From positions 161,759 to 225,758 of the forward strand of contig NZ_KV827706.1 of assembly GCF_001836165.1 (NCBI RefSeq): a stretch of DNA of 64,000 nucleotides, given 5' to 3'. Position numbers and translations under genes: made by a program. The stretch comes from Corynebacterium sp. HMSC036D02. GTDB taxonomy: Bacteria > Actinomycetota > Actinomycetes > Mycobacteriales > Mycobacteriaceae. Below are positions 18,118-28,369 of this stretch, in pieces. How positions within the stretch are numbered: the first letter of the stretch is position 1; each line of letters opens with the position of its first letter. The notes below the pieces were generated by a model, which saw only the letters and a program-made list of their open reading frames with translations, had not been told where the DNA came from and did no database searches.

Positions 18118-18516
18118 CTAGACATTCGCGCCAATGTTCGGCGTTAATATGGTGAGCAGCATGAGTGCAGGTTGATCGCTGCAGGACACCGCATGTGGTA
18201 TGCGCGCCGGAAGGTGCACGATTTGTCCGGGAACGAGCACGTGCTCTTCTTCTCCGCAACTAAAAGTCACCGCTCCTTGTAGCACTTGGACAGTGATAGG
18301 GTGCGCGGCTTTGTGGTCAGGTAGGTCTTGTCCAGGTAGGAACGAAAAGAGGATGAGGTTCGCGCCATCGGCGCTGAGGACCCGCTTAACGGCTGGTCTG
18401 GGGCGCGATGGGTTCGGTTCAGGCGCCTCATCGAGCAGGTTTAGCGTTGTGAGGGCGGCGCTGTTGTGGGAGGCGTCGCCAAAGGTGGTCACATCATTGA
18501 TCGGAAGCTCAGTCAT
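18118..18516 (-). CDS. Cupin-domain protein
   Basis: A 132-residue single-domain cupin. The first motif region is FLPGQDLPDHKAAHPITVQVLQG and the second is VLVPGQIVHLPARIPHAVS, with His residues in positions suited to metal binding. A non-conserved N-terminal ~40 residues precedes the barrel. It is transcribed leftward, away from rimM, from a -10 (TACGCT on the minus strand, 18525-18530) that ends eight bases before the ATG, so the mRNA is probably leaderless. Co-transcription with the TetR gene is likely. Substrate unknown. Confidence 0.8.
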   Translation of the reverse strand: MTELPINDVTTFGDASHNSAALTTLNLLDEAPEPNPSRPRPAVKRVLSADGANLILFSFLPGQDLPDHKAAHPITVQVLQGAVTFSCGEEEHVLVPGQIVHLPARIPHAVSCSDQPALMLLTILTPNIGANV

Positions 18517-18524
18517 GCCGCCCC

Positions 18525-18542
18525 AGCGTAGCCCGTTAAGCT
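18525..18542. promoter_or_regulatory. Divergent leaderless promoters for cupin and rimM
   Basis: Two -10 hexamers lie back to back: TACGCT on the minus strand (18525-18530), eight bases from the cupin ATG, and TAAGCT on the plus strand (18537-18542), seven bases from the rimM ATG. Only 33 bp separate the two start codons, so each -35 region must overlap the other gene's start. Confidence 0.6.
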
Positions 18543-18549
18543 AGCAGGC

Positions 18550-19050
18550 ATGGAACTACTCATTGGTCGCGTGGTGAAATCCCACGGCATTAAAGGCGAG
18601 GTCTCCGTCGAGGTGACCACCGATTCCCCTGAGACCCGATTCGCCGTCGGCGAGGTTCTCCACGGCACACAAGGCAAGAAGAAACACGAACTCACCATCG
18701 CGGCGGTGCGCGCCCACAAGGGGCGCCTGCTCATCACGTTCAAGGAAATCCCGGACCGCACGGCCGCGGATTCCCTGCGCGGCACCCAGTTCTTCGCCGA
18801 ACCTCTGGATGATCCCGAGGATGACGGCTTCTACGACCACGAGTTGGAAGGCCTGCGCGTTCTCCTCGACGGGAAGGAGGTGGGCGAGGTGACCGGCGTG
18901 ACGCACGGTCCCACGCAGTCCCTCCTTGAAATCACTCTCACCGAAGGTAAAGAAGCGCTCGTTCCCTTCGTGGAGGAGATCGTGCCGGAGGTTGATTTGG
19001 AGGCGGGGACCTGCACCATCACCCCGCCGGAAGGGCTGCTCGACCTATGA
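18550..19050 (+). CDS. rimM: Ribosome maturation factor RimM
   Basis: Assists maturation of the 30S head domain by binding S19. The N-terminal RimM domain ([20 protein letters not shown]) is followed by a PRC-barrel ([21 protein letters not shown] and [20 protein letters not shown]). At 166 residues it is the normal length. There is no Shine-Dalgarno and the -10 ends seven bases before the ATG. It overlaps trmD by ATGA. Confidence 0.95.
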   Translation: MELLIGRVVKSHGIKGEVSVEVTTDSPETRFAVGEVLHGTQGKKKHELTIAAVRAHKGRLLITFKEIPDRTAADSLRGTQFFAEPLDDPEDDGFYDHELEGLRVLLDGKEVGEVTGVTHGPTQSLLEITLTEGKEALVPFVEEIVPEVDLEAGTCTITPPEGLLDL

Positions 19051-19889
19051 GGATTGACGTTCTCACCATTTTTCCGGAGTACCTCGACCCGCTGCGCCAC
19101 GCGCTGCTGGGCAAGGCCATCGAGCAGGGAAAGCTTGCGGTGGGCGTGCACGACCTGCGCCAGTGGGCCACCGACGTGCACAAATCTGTCGACGATTCCC
19201 CCTACGGCGGTGGCCCCGGAATGGTGATGAAGCCTGAGGTCTGGGGGCCGGCGCTTGACGACGTCTCCTCTGGCACCGCCTCGACCCGGGATCTGCAGAG
19301 CGCTCTGCCGCACCTGAGCAAGCCGCGCCACGACGACATCCATGGCGTCGAGGCACGCTCCTATGGCGAAAGCGAGAATTCGGACAAGCCGCTGCTTATC
19401 GTGCCGACTCCCGCGGGAAAGCCTTTTACGCAAGCCGATGCACAAGCGTGGTCCACCGAGGAACACATTGTGTTCGCGTGTGGGCGCTACGAGGGCATCG
19501 ACCAGCGCGTCGTCGAGGATGCCGCGCAGCGCTACCGCGTGCGAGAGGTGTCCATCGGCGATTATGTGCTCATCGGCGGCGAGGTGGCCGTGCTGGTCAT
19601 CGCCGAAGCTGTGGTACGCCTTATCCCCGGAGTGCTGGGGAACCGGCGCTCGCACGAAGAGGATTCCTTCTCCGATGGCCTGCTGGAGGGGCCCAGCTAC
19701 ACCAAGCCGCGCGAGTGGCGCGGCCTCAAGGTCCCGGACGTGCTGACCTCTGGTGACCATGCCCGCGTGGACCGGTGGCGCCGCGAGCAGTCGCTGGCGC
19801 GAACATGGCAGCGCCGCCCAGAGCTGCTGGACGCGGCAGAGTTAAGTGACACCGATCGCGCCTACCTGGAAACCCTAAAGGAGGATTGA
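19047..19889 (+). CDS. trmD: tRNA (guanine-37-N1) methyltransferase
   Basis: SpoU-TrmD (knotted) enzyme that methylates G37 next to the anticodon to prevent frameshifting. Signatures are [49 protein letters not shown] and [19 protein letters not shown]; the last two form the SAM-binding knot. At 280 residues it has a small central insertion compared with E. coli (255). Start codon overlaps the rimM stop. Confidence 0.97.
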   Translation: MRIDVLTIFPEYLDPLRHALLGKAIEQGKLAVGVHDLRQWATDVHKSVDDSPYGGGPGMVMKPEVWGPALDDVSSGTASTRDLQSALPHLSKPRHDDIHGVEARSYGESENSDKPLLIVPTPAGKPFTQADAQAWSTEEHIVFACGRYEGIDQRVVEDAAQRYRVREVSIGDYVLIGGEVAVLVIAEAVVRLIPGVLGNRRSHEEDSFSDGLLEGPSYTKPREWRGLKVPDVLTSGDHARVDRWRREQSLARTWQRRPELLDAAELSDTDRAYLETLKED

Positions 19890-19890
19890 G

Positions 19891-20259
19891 ATGGACGTGA
19901 GTACTGACTTGTCAATACTTATGACTGAGGCTGAATGGAACAAGGTCCTCAAAGACATGCCGCAGCGCCTGCACGAAGGCGGAGTCGAGCCACAGGACAT
20001 CAACGCCGAGGTCGTGTCATTTACCTGCGAACCCGACAACATCTTGGTCAATGAGTACATGGATAAGCACGGCCAGCCGCCGGTGAGCGAACACGTGTGG
20101 CGCGTCATCGTCAACGGCGCCTCTGAACTGCCGCTGACCAAGGTCACCGCCGCCGTCGCGGAGTGCTTGCCGCCGCACACACTCTGGTACGGAACCTCAG
20201 AGATTGGTCACACCGAGTTTGGCCTGGGCACTTCCTGCGCGTGGCAGGGCGGGGTATAG
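19891..20259 (+). CDS. Small acidic protein of unknown function
   Basis: A 122-residue soluble-looking protein that begins one base after the trmD stop, with AAAGGAGG inside the end of trmD as a ribosome binding site. I recognise no family. It has no signal peptide or membrane segment. Notable features are EHVWRVIVNGASELPLTKV and a tryptophan/cysteine-containing tail (TSCAWQGG). Close coupling to trmD argues that it is real. The promoter of the next gene (TATAGGGT, 20255-20262) overlaps its stop codon. Confidence 0.7.
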   Translation: MDVSTDLSILMTEAEWNKVLKDMPQRLHEGGVEPQDINAEVVSFTCEPDNILVNEYMDKHGQPPVSEHVWRVIVNGASELPLTKVTAAVAECLPPHTLWYGTSEIGHTEFGLGTSCAWQGGV

Positions 20260-20299
20260 GGTGAGAAGGTCTTAAGTCCCCGACCCAAAAAGAGGTTTT

Positions 20300-22603
20300 G
20301 TGAATATCGCAGCCACCATCGCTGGAGAGCTGGGCGTCAAAGAACAGTTTGTCGAAGCCGCCCTCAAGCTCCTGGCGGAGGGTAACACCGTTCCGTTCAT
20401 TGCCCGTTACCGCAAGGAAGCCACCGGCGGGCTGGATGACTCGCAGCTGCGTATCATCGAGGAGCGCTCGACCTACCTGCGGGAACTGGAGGAGCGCAAG
20501 GAAACGGTGCTCGCCGCGATTGAGGAGCAGGGCAAGCTGACCGACGAGTTGCGTGCCCTCATCCAGGGCTGCGAAACCAAGGCGCGCCTGGAGGATCTGT
20601 ACCTGCCGTATAAGAAGCGCCGCAAGACCAAGGCGGATATCGCGCGTGAGGCCGGCCTGGAGCCGCTCACGGATAAGCTCATCGAGAATCCCTCGGCGGA
20701 TCCGGCCGAGCTGGCAGGGGAGTATCTCACCGAAGGTTTCGAGGAAACGAAGAAGGCCCTTGAGGGTGCTCGCGCTATCTTGGTGGACCGCTTTGCGTTG
20801 GACGCGGATCTCGTCGGTGAGGTCCGCGAGCGCATGTACACCAGCGGTTCCATGAATGCCGGTGTGGTGGAAGGCAAGGAAACCGAGGGCGCGAAGTTCA
20901 AGGACTACTTCGAGTTCTCTGAGCCCTTCGACAAGCTTCCTTCGCACCGCATCCTGGCGCTGTTGCGCGGCGAGAACGAAGGCGTGCTGCAGCTCAACCT
21001 CGATGCCGGTGATGACGCCATGTATGAGGGCATGATCGCAGACCGCTTCGACCTGGACGTTGACACCTCGCGCTGGCTTGCCGACGCCGTCCACTGGGGC
21101 TGGCGCACCAAGCTCTCCATCTCCTCGGGCCTCGACGTGCGCATGCGCCTGAAAGAGAAGGCCGAGGAAGGCGCACTCAAGGTTTTCGCCACCAACTTGC
21201 GCGACGTTCTGCTGGCGGCCCCGGCGGGCCAGCGCGCGACGCTGGGCTTGGACCCGGGCTACCGCAACGGCGTCAAGTGCGCGGTCGTCGACCCGACGGG
21301 TAAGGTCCTTGCCACCACCATCGTCTACCCGCACCAGCCGCAGCAGAAGTGGGCCGAGGCGGTGAGAGAGTTGGCGTCGTTAAGCGCGGCTCATTCGGTG
21401 GACCTTATGGCGATTGGTAATGGCACTGCGTCGCGTGAGACGGAGAAGCTGGCGGGTGAGGTCGCGGACCTCATCGCGCAGGCGGGTGGGAAGCGGCCGA
21501 ACCCGGTCGTGGTCTCGGAAGCCGGCGCGTCGGTGTATTCGGCTTCGCAGCTGGCAGCCGATGAATTTCCCGACATGGACGTCTCCCTGCGCGGCGCGGT
21601 CTCGATCGCGCGCCGACTGCAGGACCCGCTGGCGGAGCTGGTGAAGATTGACCCGAAGGCGATTGGCGTGGGGCAGTACCAGCATGACGTCAACCAAGTC
21701 GCACTTGCGCGCACGCTCGATGGCGTGGTGGAAGACGCGGTGAATGGCGTCGGCGTGGACCTGAATACGGCGTCGGCTCCGCTGCTGGAGCGCGTGGCTG
21801 GTGTGAACTCCACGATTGCGGCCAACATCGTGGCCTACCGCGATGAGAATGGCACGTTTGCCTCGCGCAAGGAGCTGAAGAAGGTGCCGCGCTTGGGGCC
21901 GAAGGCCTTCGAACAGGCGGCGGGCTTCCTGCGCATCAATGGCGGTAAGGACCCGCTGGATGCTTCGGCCGTGCATCCGGAGGCGTACCCGGTGGTGGCG
22001 CGCATCGCGGAGAAGACCGGTCTGGGGGTTTCGGAGCTCATCGGCAATTCGCGAGTGTTGACGACGCTGTCGCCGGCAGACTTCGCCGACGATACCTTCG
22101 GTGTGCCGACGGTGACGGATATCATCGCGGAGCTGGATAAGCCGGGCCGCGACCCGCGCCCAGAATTCAAGACGGCTACCTTCAAGGAAGGCGTAGACAA
22201 GGTCTCGGACTTGAAACCGGGCATGATTCTGGAGGGTACCGTGACCAACGTTGCGGCCTTTGGTGCCTTCATTGACGTCGGCGTGCACCAGGACGGTCTT
22301 GTGCATGTGTCCGCGATGAGCCACAAGTTCGTCTCTGACCCGCACGATGTGGTTCGTTCGGGCCAGGTGGTGAAGGTGAAGGTCATGGAGGTAGACGTGG
22401 AGCGCCAGCGCATTGGCTTGTCGCTGAGGCTTGACGACGAGCCCGGCCAGCCCGCCCCCAAGCGCCGCAACGGCGGTGGGCGTTCCGAGGGGCGCGGCGG
22501 CCGCTCCGACCGTCGCAACTCCCGCCGCGACGGTGGGCGTGGCCGCTCGGACCGCGGCGGCGGTGGTTCGATGGCCGATGCCCTCAAGAAGGCCGGCTTC
22601 TAA
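20300..22603 (+). CDS. tex: Tex-like RNA-binding transcription accessory protein
   Basis: Cytoplasmic nucleic-acid-binding protein of the Tex/YhgF family. Domains in order: N-terminal helical Tex domain ([32 protein letters not shown]), YqgF/RNase H-like ([18 protein letters not shown]), helix-hairpin-helix ([37 protein letters not shown]), and an S1 domain (~640-710; [20 protein letters not shown]). An Arg/Gly-rich tail follows. At 767 residues it is the usual size. GTG start with AGAGG upstream; a TATAGGGT -10 lies within the end of the preceding gene. Confidence 0.95.
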   Translation: MNIAATIAGELGVKEQFVEAALKLLAEGNTVPFIARYRKEATGGLDDSQLRIIEERSTYLRELEERKETVLAAIEEQGKLTDELRALIQGCETKARLEDLYLPYKKRRKTKADIAREAGLEPLTDKLIENPSADPAELAGEYLTEGFEETKKALEGARAILVDRFALDADLVGEVRERMYTSGSMNAGVVEGKETEGAKFKDYFEFSEPFDKLPSHRILALLRGENEGVLQLNLDAGDDAMYEGMIADRFDLDVDTSRWLADAVHWGWRTKLSISSGLDVRMRLKEKAEEGALKVFATNLRDVLLAAPAGQRATLGLDPGYRNGVKCAVVDPTGKVLATTIVYPHQPQQKWAEAVRELASLSAAHSVDLMAIGNGTASRETEKLAGEVADLIAQAGGKRPNPVVVSEAGASVYSASQLAADEFPDMDVSLRGAVSIARRLQDPLAELVKIDPKAIGVGQYQHDVNQVALARTLDGVVEDAVNGVGVDLNTASAPLLERVAGVNSTIAANIVAYRDENGTFASRKELKKVPRLGPKAFEQAAGFLRINGGKDPLDASAVHPEAYPVVARIAEKTGLGVSELIGNSRVLTTLSPADFADDTFGVPTVTDIIAELDKPGRDPRPEFKTATFKEGVDKVSDLKPGMILEGTVTNVAAFGAFIDVGVHQDGLVHVSAMSHKFVSDPHDVVRSGQVVKVKVMEVDVERQRIGLSLRLDDEPGQPAPKRRNGGGRSEGRGGRSDRRNSRRDGGRGRSDRGGGGSMADALKKAGF

Positions 22604-22622
22604 AGTTCACCTAGTTGCGCAC

Positions 22623-22657
22623 CAAACCCCCTGACTGTTCAAACGGTTGGGGGTTTG
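22623..22657 (+). terminator. tex terminator
   Basis: Stem CAAACCCCC/GGGGGTTTG (22623-22631 with 22649-22657), followed by a weak T-run. Low-complexity DNA without a recognisable gene continues to 22847. Confidence 0.6.
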
Positions 22658-22847
22658 CGAGTTTTCAGCGGCTTCTTCTGTACGGACGGTGGGTTGGACA
22701 AGCCCGTGGGGTGGAGCGATCGCCGAAGGCGCGGAGGACCTCGCAAACGTTGAGGTTTCCGCGTGGCGCAAGGCTGAGTCCGCCGAGTTAAGGGGGTCGG
22801 GGTGCCGGTTCGGCGTGCGGACGTGTGCGGTTAAGCTGCGGCGAAGA

Positions 22848-23987
22848 TTATTCGTGCGGCGGCGCAGTGGTGGGTGGTGATGGGCGTATGTCCGGCGGAT
22901 CGGGTGGTTGGCTTGTAGGGGTGCTCGTCGGGCTTGCGGCCTGTCGATTTACGGCTTCTTGGTAGGCCGGCTGCGCTGTAATCGGCGTTCCCCAGGGCGG
23001 GATGTAGTCAACCGGTCCTTTCAACCGAAAGACGTAGCCTCTGCCGGTCGGGCTTGTCGGGTCATCGTCGTTGATGCCATTGTGGTAGGCGCACAGCATG
23101 GTTAGGTTGGGCGGATTGGTTTCCCCGCCCGCTTGCCAGGGGACGATGTGGTGGACTTGGCAGTAATCGGCTGGCTTGTTGCAGTCTTCGATCGCGCAGG
23201 TGGGGTGCTCCGCGCTGGCCATGATGCGCTGCTCGAGGCTGGCAAAGCGCGAAAGCCGGTGCAGCCACACCGGGCCGATGGTGGGGTGGACTAATGTGGC
23301 GTAGCCAGTCTCGGCGAATTTGTAGGTGAGAAACTCCGCGCCGCTCATGCGCCCGCCGTTGGTGAGTTCGAGCTCGATGTCGTCGCCGTCGTGGCGGATG
23401 ATTTTGTCAAGCTCGTCGAGTGTTATCACGACGTTTGTTCCCACTGCCGGCCGAGACCCCACTCCTTCTTTAAAGAAGACCTGGCGGGTGGCGTCCAGGA
23501 GGTCGGTGGGGTTAATGGACTCCAGGGTGCTGCGCATGGTGGAGATGTTGAGCGCGGAATCAGTAACCGTGAGCGAGTAAGGACCATTCTTGCGGTAAGT
23601 CAGCCGCACTCCTGGTGAAGGCACGCGTTTCGGTTTGAGTTCCTTCACTCGCTGCGCCGCCACTGAAGGCACCCGTTCCGAGGGCACGGAGGCGAGCGCG
23701 ACGCGCAAATTCCAGACGTCAACCTGCTTCTTCAGCTTCGCGGTGTAGGACTCAATCAGGCTCAGCGTGGCCAGGTCGTGGCCTTGGCGTTGGGCCGCCT
23801 GGCGGGCGGTGCGCTGCTTGCCGGTGAAGCGGGTATCGCCGAAATAGATGGCATGAAGCGACGCCAGCTCCTCCGCATCGCCGTGCGAGGCGCCAAGTGC
23901 GCGCAAGCTTTCGGGTGTGCTGGTTGCTGCTTCCACCAGCGCAATCCCCGAGTTGCGAAGGCGGATGTAGGTTTCAATATCCCCCAT
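22848..23987 (-). CDS. HNH endonuclease-domain protein
   Basis: A 379-residue protein with a C-terminal HNH nuclease fold: CAIEDCNKPADYCQVHHIVP followed by NPPNLTMLCAYHN, supplying the Cys ligands and the catalytic HH. The N-terminal ~240 residues are helical and of the kind found in the large DUF222/13E12-type HNH family of actinobacteria. A proline/serine/threonine-rich tail ends the protein. The ATG at 23987 is chosen because a TAGGCT -10 on the minus strand (23996-24001) ends eight bases upstream with no ribosome binding site, implying a leaderless mRNA; a GTG at 23993 is the alternative. This family is often present in many copies and its role is unclear. Confidence 0.85.
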   Translation of the reverse strand: MGDIETYIRLRNSGIALVEAATSTPESLRALGASHGDAEELASLHAIYFGDTRFTGKQRTARQAAQRQGHDLATLSLIESYTAKLKKQVDVWNLRVALASVPSERVPSVAAQRVKELKPKRVPSPGVRLTYRKNGPYSLTVTDSALNISTMRSTLESINPTDLLDATRQVFFKEGVGSRPAVGTNVVITLDELDKIIRHDGDDIELELTNGGRMSGAEFLTYKFAETGYATLVHPTIGPVWLHRLSRFASLEQRIMASAEHPTCAIEDCNKPADYCQVHHIVPWQAGGETNPPNLTMLCAYHNGINDDDPTSPTGRGYVFRLKGPVDYIPPWGTPITAQPAYQEAVNRQAASPTSTPTSQPPDPPDIRPSPPTTAPPHE

Positions 23988-24319
23988 GTGCACAGAGCCT
24001 AAAACAGGCCACGCGGCCCCGCAACCGGAGAAGAAAACGCCCTGCCTACAGGCTGTAAAGGGCAGGGGCTTGCCGGATGAAAGCCCGATTCGAATGCACT
24101 CGCCCGCCCGTCACAGGGGAGTGCTGGGTGATGTAACTCAGGTGGTGCGCAGCGCGGCACAACGAGACGAATGGCTATAAGTTCACAATGTCAACTTAAT
24201 CGGTGGTATGTTTGTTGAAACAAATGACTTAGTGGCCTCGCTCACGTTTGGGTGTCTAGCTTTAATGGCTGGATAAACGAATAAAAGCGGACCTGAATCA
24301 TCACGTCAAGGAGGCGGGC
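23988..24319. other. Intergenic region between HNH gene and yhgE-like gene
   Basis: Holds the leaderless HNH promoter on the minus strand, a GCCCTGCC/GGCAGGGG hairpin near 24039-24068, and an A/T-rich segment from ~24170 with the TTTGTT-GA-AACAAA palindrome. No tRNA or protein gene is evident. Confidence 0.5.
24211..24224. promoter_or_regulatory. Palindromic operator candidate upstream of yhgE-like gene
   Basis: Perfect inverted repeat TTTGTT-GA-AACAAA in an A/T-rich region about 95 bp before the YhgE-like start. The form suits a dimeric repressor, but no regulator gene is adjacent. Confidence 0.4.
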
Positions 24320-26509
24320 ATGAGCCGTGGGGATGAATCCAACCGGGAAGCAGGGGCGAATAGCGCTTCGCGCAGAATGCCGCACGAGGGGAGCGCTGCT
24401 ACCCAGAACGCGGCAGGCCACGACAGCGAGGCCATGGGGTGGCACCGCGTCCTCGATTGGCGCCCCACGAGTACCTTGTCGCGCGTGCTCATCGTCTTCC
24501 TTCTCGTAGCACCCATCGTCATCGCGGGCACCATGATGTGGGCGATGTGGGACCCCTCCAAGTACATGCGCAACATTGACTTGGCGGTGGTGAATGAGGA
24601 CGCGGGCGTCGAGAAGCAGGGCACCTACACCAACTATGGTGACCAGGTTGTGGAAGGCCTGATGGAGACGCAGTATCTGAATTTCGCTGAAGTCAGCAAG
24701 GGCGACGGGGATGAGGGTCTGCTCAAGGGCAAATACCTCATGGTGGTGACCATCCCGAAGAACTTCTCGGAGCAGGCCGTCACCATCATCAGCGATAAGC
24801 CGGTTAAACCGGAGATTCATTTCGCCACGAATGATTACTACGGCACGAATGGTTCAGTGATTTCTTCCAGCCTCATCCCGCAGGTGCAGACCAGCGTGGA
24901 GAATGCGATTTCCAAGAAATACGCGGACCAGGTCATCGAGGGGCTCAACAAACTCAGCGATGGTCTGGGCACCGCAGCCGAGGGCGCGGGCCGGCTCGAC
25001 GAAGGCGCTGGGAGGCTGCAGGAAGGCGGCGGGCGCGCGGTCGAGGGAATCGCCAAGCTGGACGCCGGCGCGGGCGATCTCAACAACGGTACGGGCCAGC
25101 TGCTGGACGGCACGAACCGCCTGAATGACGGCGTAGGGCGCCTCAGCGATGGCGCCGCGCAGCTCGATGATGGTGCCGCGCAGCTTGCCGACGGCTCCGA
25201 CAAACTGCTTGCCGGCACCGGACGCCTGGCGGATGGCGCGGGCCAAATCGATGGGGGCGTCAACCAGCTCACCGGGATGCTCATCCCGGTGCTCAAGCAG
25301 GCGCAGTCCGTGGCCCCGGCGCTGCTGCAGCTTGTCGACGTCCTCCGCGGCCTCGGCATGCACCAGCAAGCTGAGCAACTCTATTCCCTGGTGTCCAAGC
25401 TCGACCCGGCCGCCAGTGGAAACATGGTGGCGCAACTGGAGAAGCTCTCCGCCGGCACCGGCCAGCTCTACTACAACCTGTCCGATCCCAATTCGGAATA
25501 CCTGGGCGGCATGATGGCGCTCAATGACGGCGCGCACCGCTTGTCCGATGGCTCGCAGCAGTTGCGGGCAGGCGTCGGCGAGCTGAGCAACGGCGCCGCC
25601 CAGCTGCAGGACGGTGCTTCCCGCCTGCATGAGGGCACCGGCACGCTGAAGGACGGCACGAGCCAGCTGGCCGCCGGCGGCACGGAGCTCAAGGACGGCA
25701 TGGACCAGCTCAAGGCCGGCTCCAATGAATTGGCCACCAAGCTTGCCGACGGCGCCGCCAAAGCCCCCTCCATTACCCAGCCGGATACGTCGGCGCAGAA
25801 CATGGCCGTGCCCATCAACTTCACCTCCTCTAACCTCCACCCTGTACAGACGGTGGTCAGCCCGGTTGACCCGACCGAGAAGAACATCACGGGCGGCGCC
25901 TCGCTGCTCTTCGTTCTGGTCTTTGGCTTCCTCGTCATGCTGCTGCTGGCGATGACGCTGCCGTACTACCTGGGTCGTCGCGGCGAGTCGGCCACGAGTC
26001 CGGTGCGTGGCATTCTGGCAGCCTTTGGCGTGGTGGCGGGTCTGAACTTCTTGGTCTTGGCCTTCATAGGCGTTATGTCCTCCACGATGGGCTGGAGTCC
26101 TGCCAGCTGGCCGATGATGCTGCTCGTCATCGCAGCGATTGCCGCCGTCGGCGCGGCGACCTACCAGTTCTTCCTCGTAACCTTCGGCCGCAAGATTGGT
26201 GCTGTCTTCGCCGTCGGTGCTTTTGCCTTAGGCGTCATGGTCTTCGGCGGCGTGTGGCCGGTGGCGGCTATTCCGCGGCCGTTGAGCATGCTGCATCCTT
26301 TCCATCCGATGACCTATGCGAAAAACGCCTTTACCCGCGCCACCGACGGTATCCACGACGGCACCTTCTGGGCGGGCATTGCGGTGCTGTTCATCGTGAC
26401 CGCCTTGGCACTGGTGGCCTCTTGCGTGATTTTCCGGGCTCGCCACCATGGCACCGCGCGCATCCTTGACGAGCACCTCTTCCGCACTCCGGCGGTGGCT
26501 GGCGCCTAA
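24320..26509 (+). CDS. YhgE/Pip-family membrane protein with heptad arrays
   Basis: A 729-residue membrane protein. After a hydrophilic ~50 residues comes one helix (LIVFLLVAPIVIAGTMMWAM), then a large external region. Two uninterrupted heptad arrays of the form GxxxLxD occupy residues ~222-319 (14 repeats) and ~404-473 (10 repeats). Five further helices at 530-720 form the ABC-2-like C-terminal domain. This is the architecture of YhgE/Pip proteins; some members are phage receptors and others are implicated in export (for example ESX/type VII-associated EsaA). AAGGAGG lies six bases upstream of the ATG. Its stop overlaps that of thiF by four bases. Confidence 0.85.
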   Translation: MSRGDESNREAGANSASRRMPHEGSAATQNAAGHDSEAMGWHRVLDWRPTSTLSRVLIVFLLVAPIVIAGTMMWAMWDPSKYMRNIDLAVVNEDAGVEKQGTYTNYGDQVVEGLMETQYLNFAEVSKGDGDEGLLKGKYLMVVTIPKNFSEQAVTIISDKPVKPEIHFATNDYYGTNGSVISSSLIPQVQTSVENAISKKYADQVIEGLNKLSDGLGTAAEGAGRLDEGAGRLQEGGGRAVEGIAKLDAGAGDLNNGTGQLLDGTNRLNDGVGRLSDGAAQLDDGAAQLADGSDKLLAGTGRLADGAGQIDGGVNQLTGMLIPVLKQAQSVAPALLQLVDVLRGLGMHQQAEQLYSLVSKLDPAASGNMVAQLEKLSAGTGQLYYNLSDPNSEYLGGMMALNDGAHRLSDGSQQLRAGVGELSNGAAQLQDGASRLHEGTGTLKDGTSQLAAGGTELKDGMDQLKAGSNELATKLADGAAKAPSITQPDTSAQNMAVPINFTSSNLHPVQTVVSPVDPTEKNITGGASLLFVLVFGFLVMLLLAMTLPYYLGRRGESATSPVRGILAAFGVVAGLNFLVLAFIGVMSSTMGWSPASWPMMLLVIAAIAAVGAATYQFFLVTFGRKIGAVFAVGAFALGVMVFGGVWPVAAIPRPLSMLHPFHPMTYAKNAFTRATDGIHDGTFWAGIAVLFIVTALALVASCVIFRARHHGTARILDEHLFRTPAVAGA

Positions 26510-27564
26510 TAGCCGTGTGCTGCGAGCCCACCGGGAAGGTTGCGTAGCTCGATGCCCATGTCTGCAGCGAGGTCGGCGTAGCGCAGGACAAAGCCAGCGC
26601 TGCGCCCACCGGAGGGGCAGGCCACGTAGACCAGTTCGGAGGCGCACGAAGTCAGCGCACGACGCACGGAATCATCATCGGTGACGGTATGCCAGGGCAG
26701 TGTCACCGCGGCCTCTGGAAAGTTGGGCTCCTCGGAGATATCGAGGAGGGCAGCATGACCGGTGACAAGTTCCGGCGGCAGGGTGTGTCGGGCAGGTAGG
26801 GCAGTAACGAGGGAGCGGTCGGGATCGGCGTCCACCCGCAGCGTGCGGAAGTTACCGGGGAGCGCGTCGTAGGAGGTTACGCGCCCGACCATGTCCCGAT
26901 GATCTGGGAGTGCGCCGAGCGTGGCGACCGCCGCGGTGGCCATGAGCCCTGCAATCACCGACGTCGTTGCGCCCAGCACCCCGGCCGTCGAGCACTCGAG
27001 AGCCTCGCCGTTAGGCGGGGCGGGGAAGAGATCACGCAAGCCCACGCCGCGCCCGTCAGCACATGCATTGCCGGAGTGCCACAGCGCGGCCTGCCCGCCG
27101 TAGCGCAGCACGGTTCCCCAGGCCAGCGGGGTAGAGGTGAGCTCGCAGGCATCGGCGACGAGGTATTTCGTGTCGAAGGTATCGGAACCGTCGAGGACGA
27201 GGTCAGACCCTGCGCAGAGGTCAAGAACGGTGGAGGAAGTCAGCCGCGCGTTGAGCGCGGTGATCTGTAGCTCGGGGGCAAGCTCGCGGGCGCGCGCAGC
27301 GGCCACCTCTGCCTTGGGCTTGCCGACGTCCCCCGCACCAAACAGCACCTGCCTGTGCAGGTTGCTGATATCGACGGTATCGGAATCAATAATCGTGATG
27401 CGCCCGATGCCAGCCGCCGCTAGCTGCTGGAGGGCCGGGCAGCCCAGCCCGCCGGCGCCCACGACGAGCACGTGCGCGGCATTGAGCCGCTCCTGGGCCG
27501 CATCCCCGAAGCCAGGCAGGAGGCGTTGGCGCGCGGTCCGGGCGAGTTCGGTCTCACTGAGCAT
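26506..27564 (-). CDS. thiF: Thiamine sulfur-carrier adenylyltransferase ThiF with rhodanese domain
   Basis: Adenylates the C-terminal Gly of ThiS so that sulfur can be loaded. The E1-like domain has the ATP motif VLVVGAGGLGCPALQQLAAAG and SNLHRQVLF. The C-terminal ~90 residues look like a rhodanese domain with a CPSGGRS active loop, offering an internal sulfur donor. Start at 27564 (MLSETELARTARQ), with AAAGGAC ahead; a longer in-frame reading upstream merely shadows thiG. At 352 residues this fits MoeB/ThiF-rhodanese fusions. It could also serve molybdopterin synthesis, but the operon argues for thiamine. Last gene of the operon. Confidence 0.88.
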   Translation of the reverse strand: MLSETELARTARQRLLPGFGDAAQERLNAAHVLVVGAGGLGCPALQQLAAAGIGRITIIDSDTVDISNLHRQVLFGAGDVGKPKAEVAAARARELAPELQITALNARLTSSTVLDLCAGSDLVLDGSDTFDTKYLVADACELTSTPLAWGTVLRYGGQAALWHSGNACADGRGVGLRDLFPAPPNGEALECSTAGVLGATTSVIAGLMATAAVATLGALPDHRDMVGRVTSYDALPGNFRTLRVDADPDRSLVTALPARHTLPPELVTGHAALLDISEEPNFPEAAVTLPWHTVTDDDSVRRALTSCASELVYVACPSGGRSAGFVLRYADLAADMGIELRNLPGGLAAHGY

Positions 27565-27589
27565 GATGGCAGTCCTTTTAGGAAGTGGG

Positions 27590-28369
<780 letters not shown>

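Noticed and set aside
24070-24130. A TTCGAAT loop near 24091 resembling a tRNA T-loop, as a possible tRNA or attachment site
   Set aside because: The flanking five bases do not pair on either strand and no acceptor stem is present.
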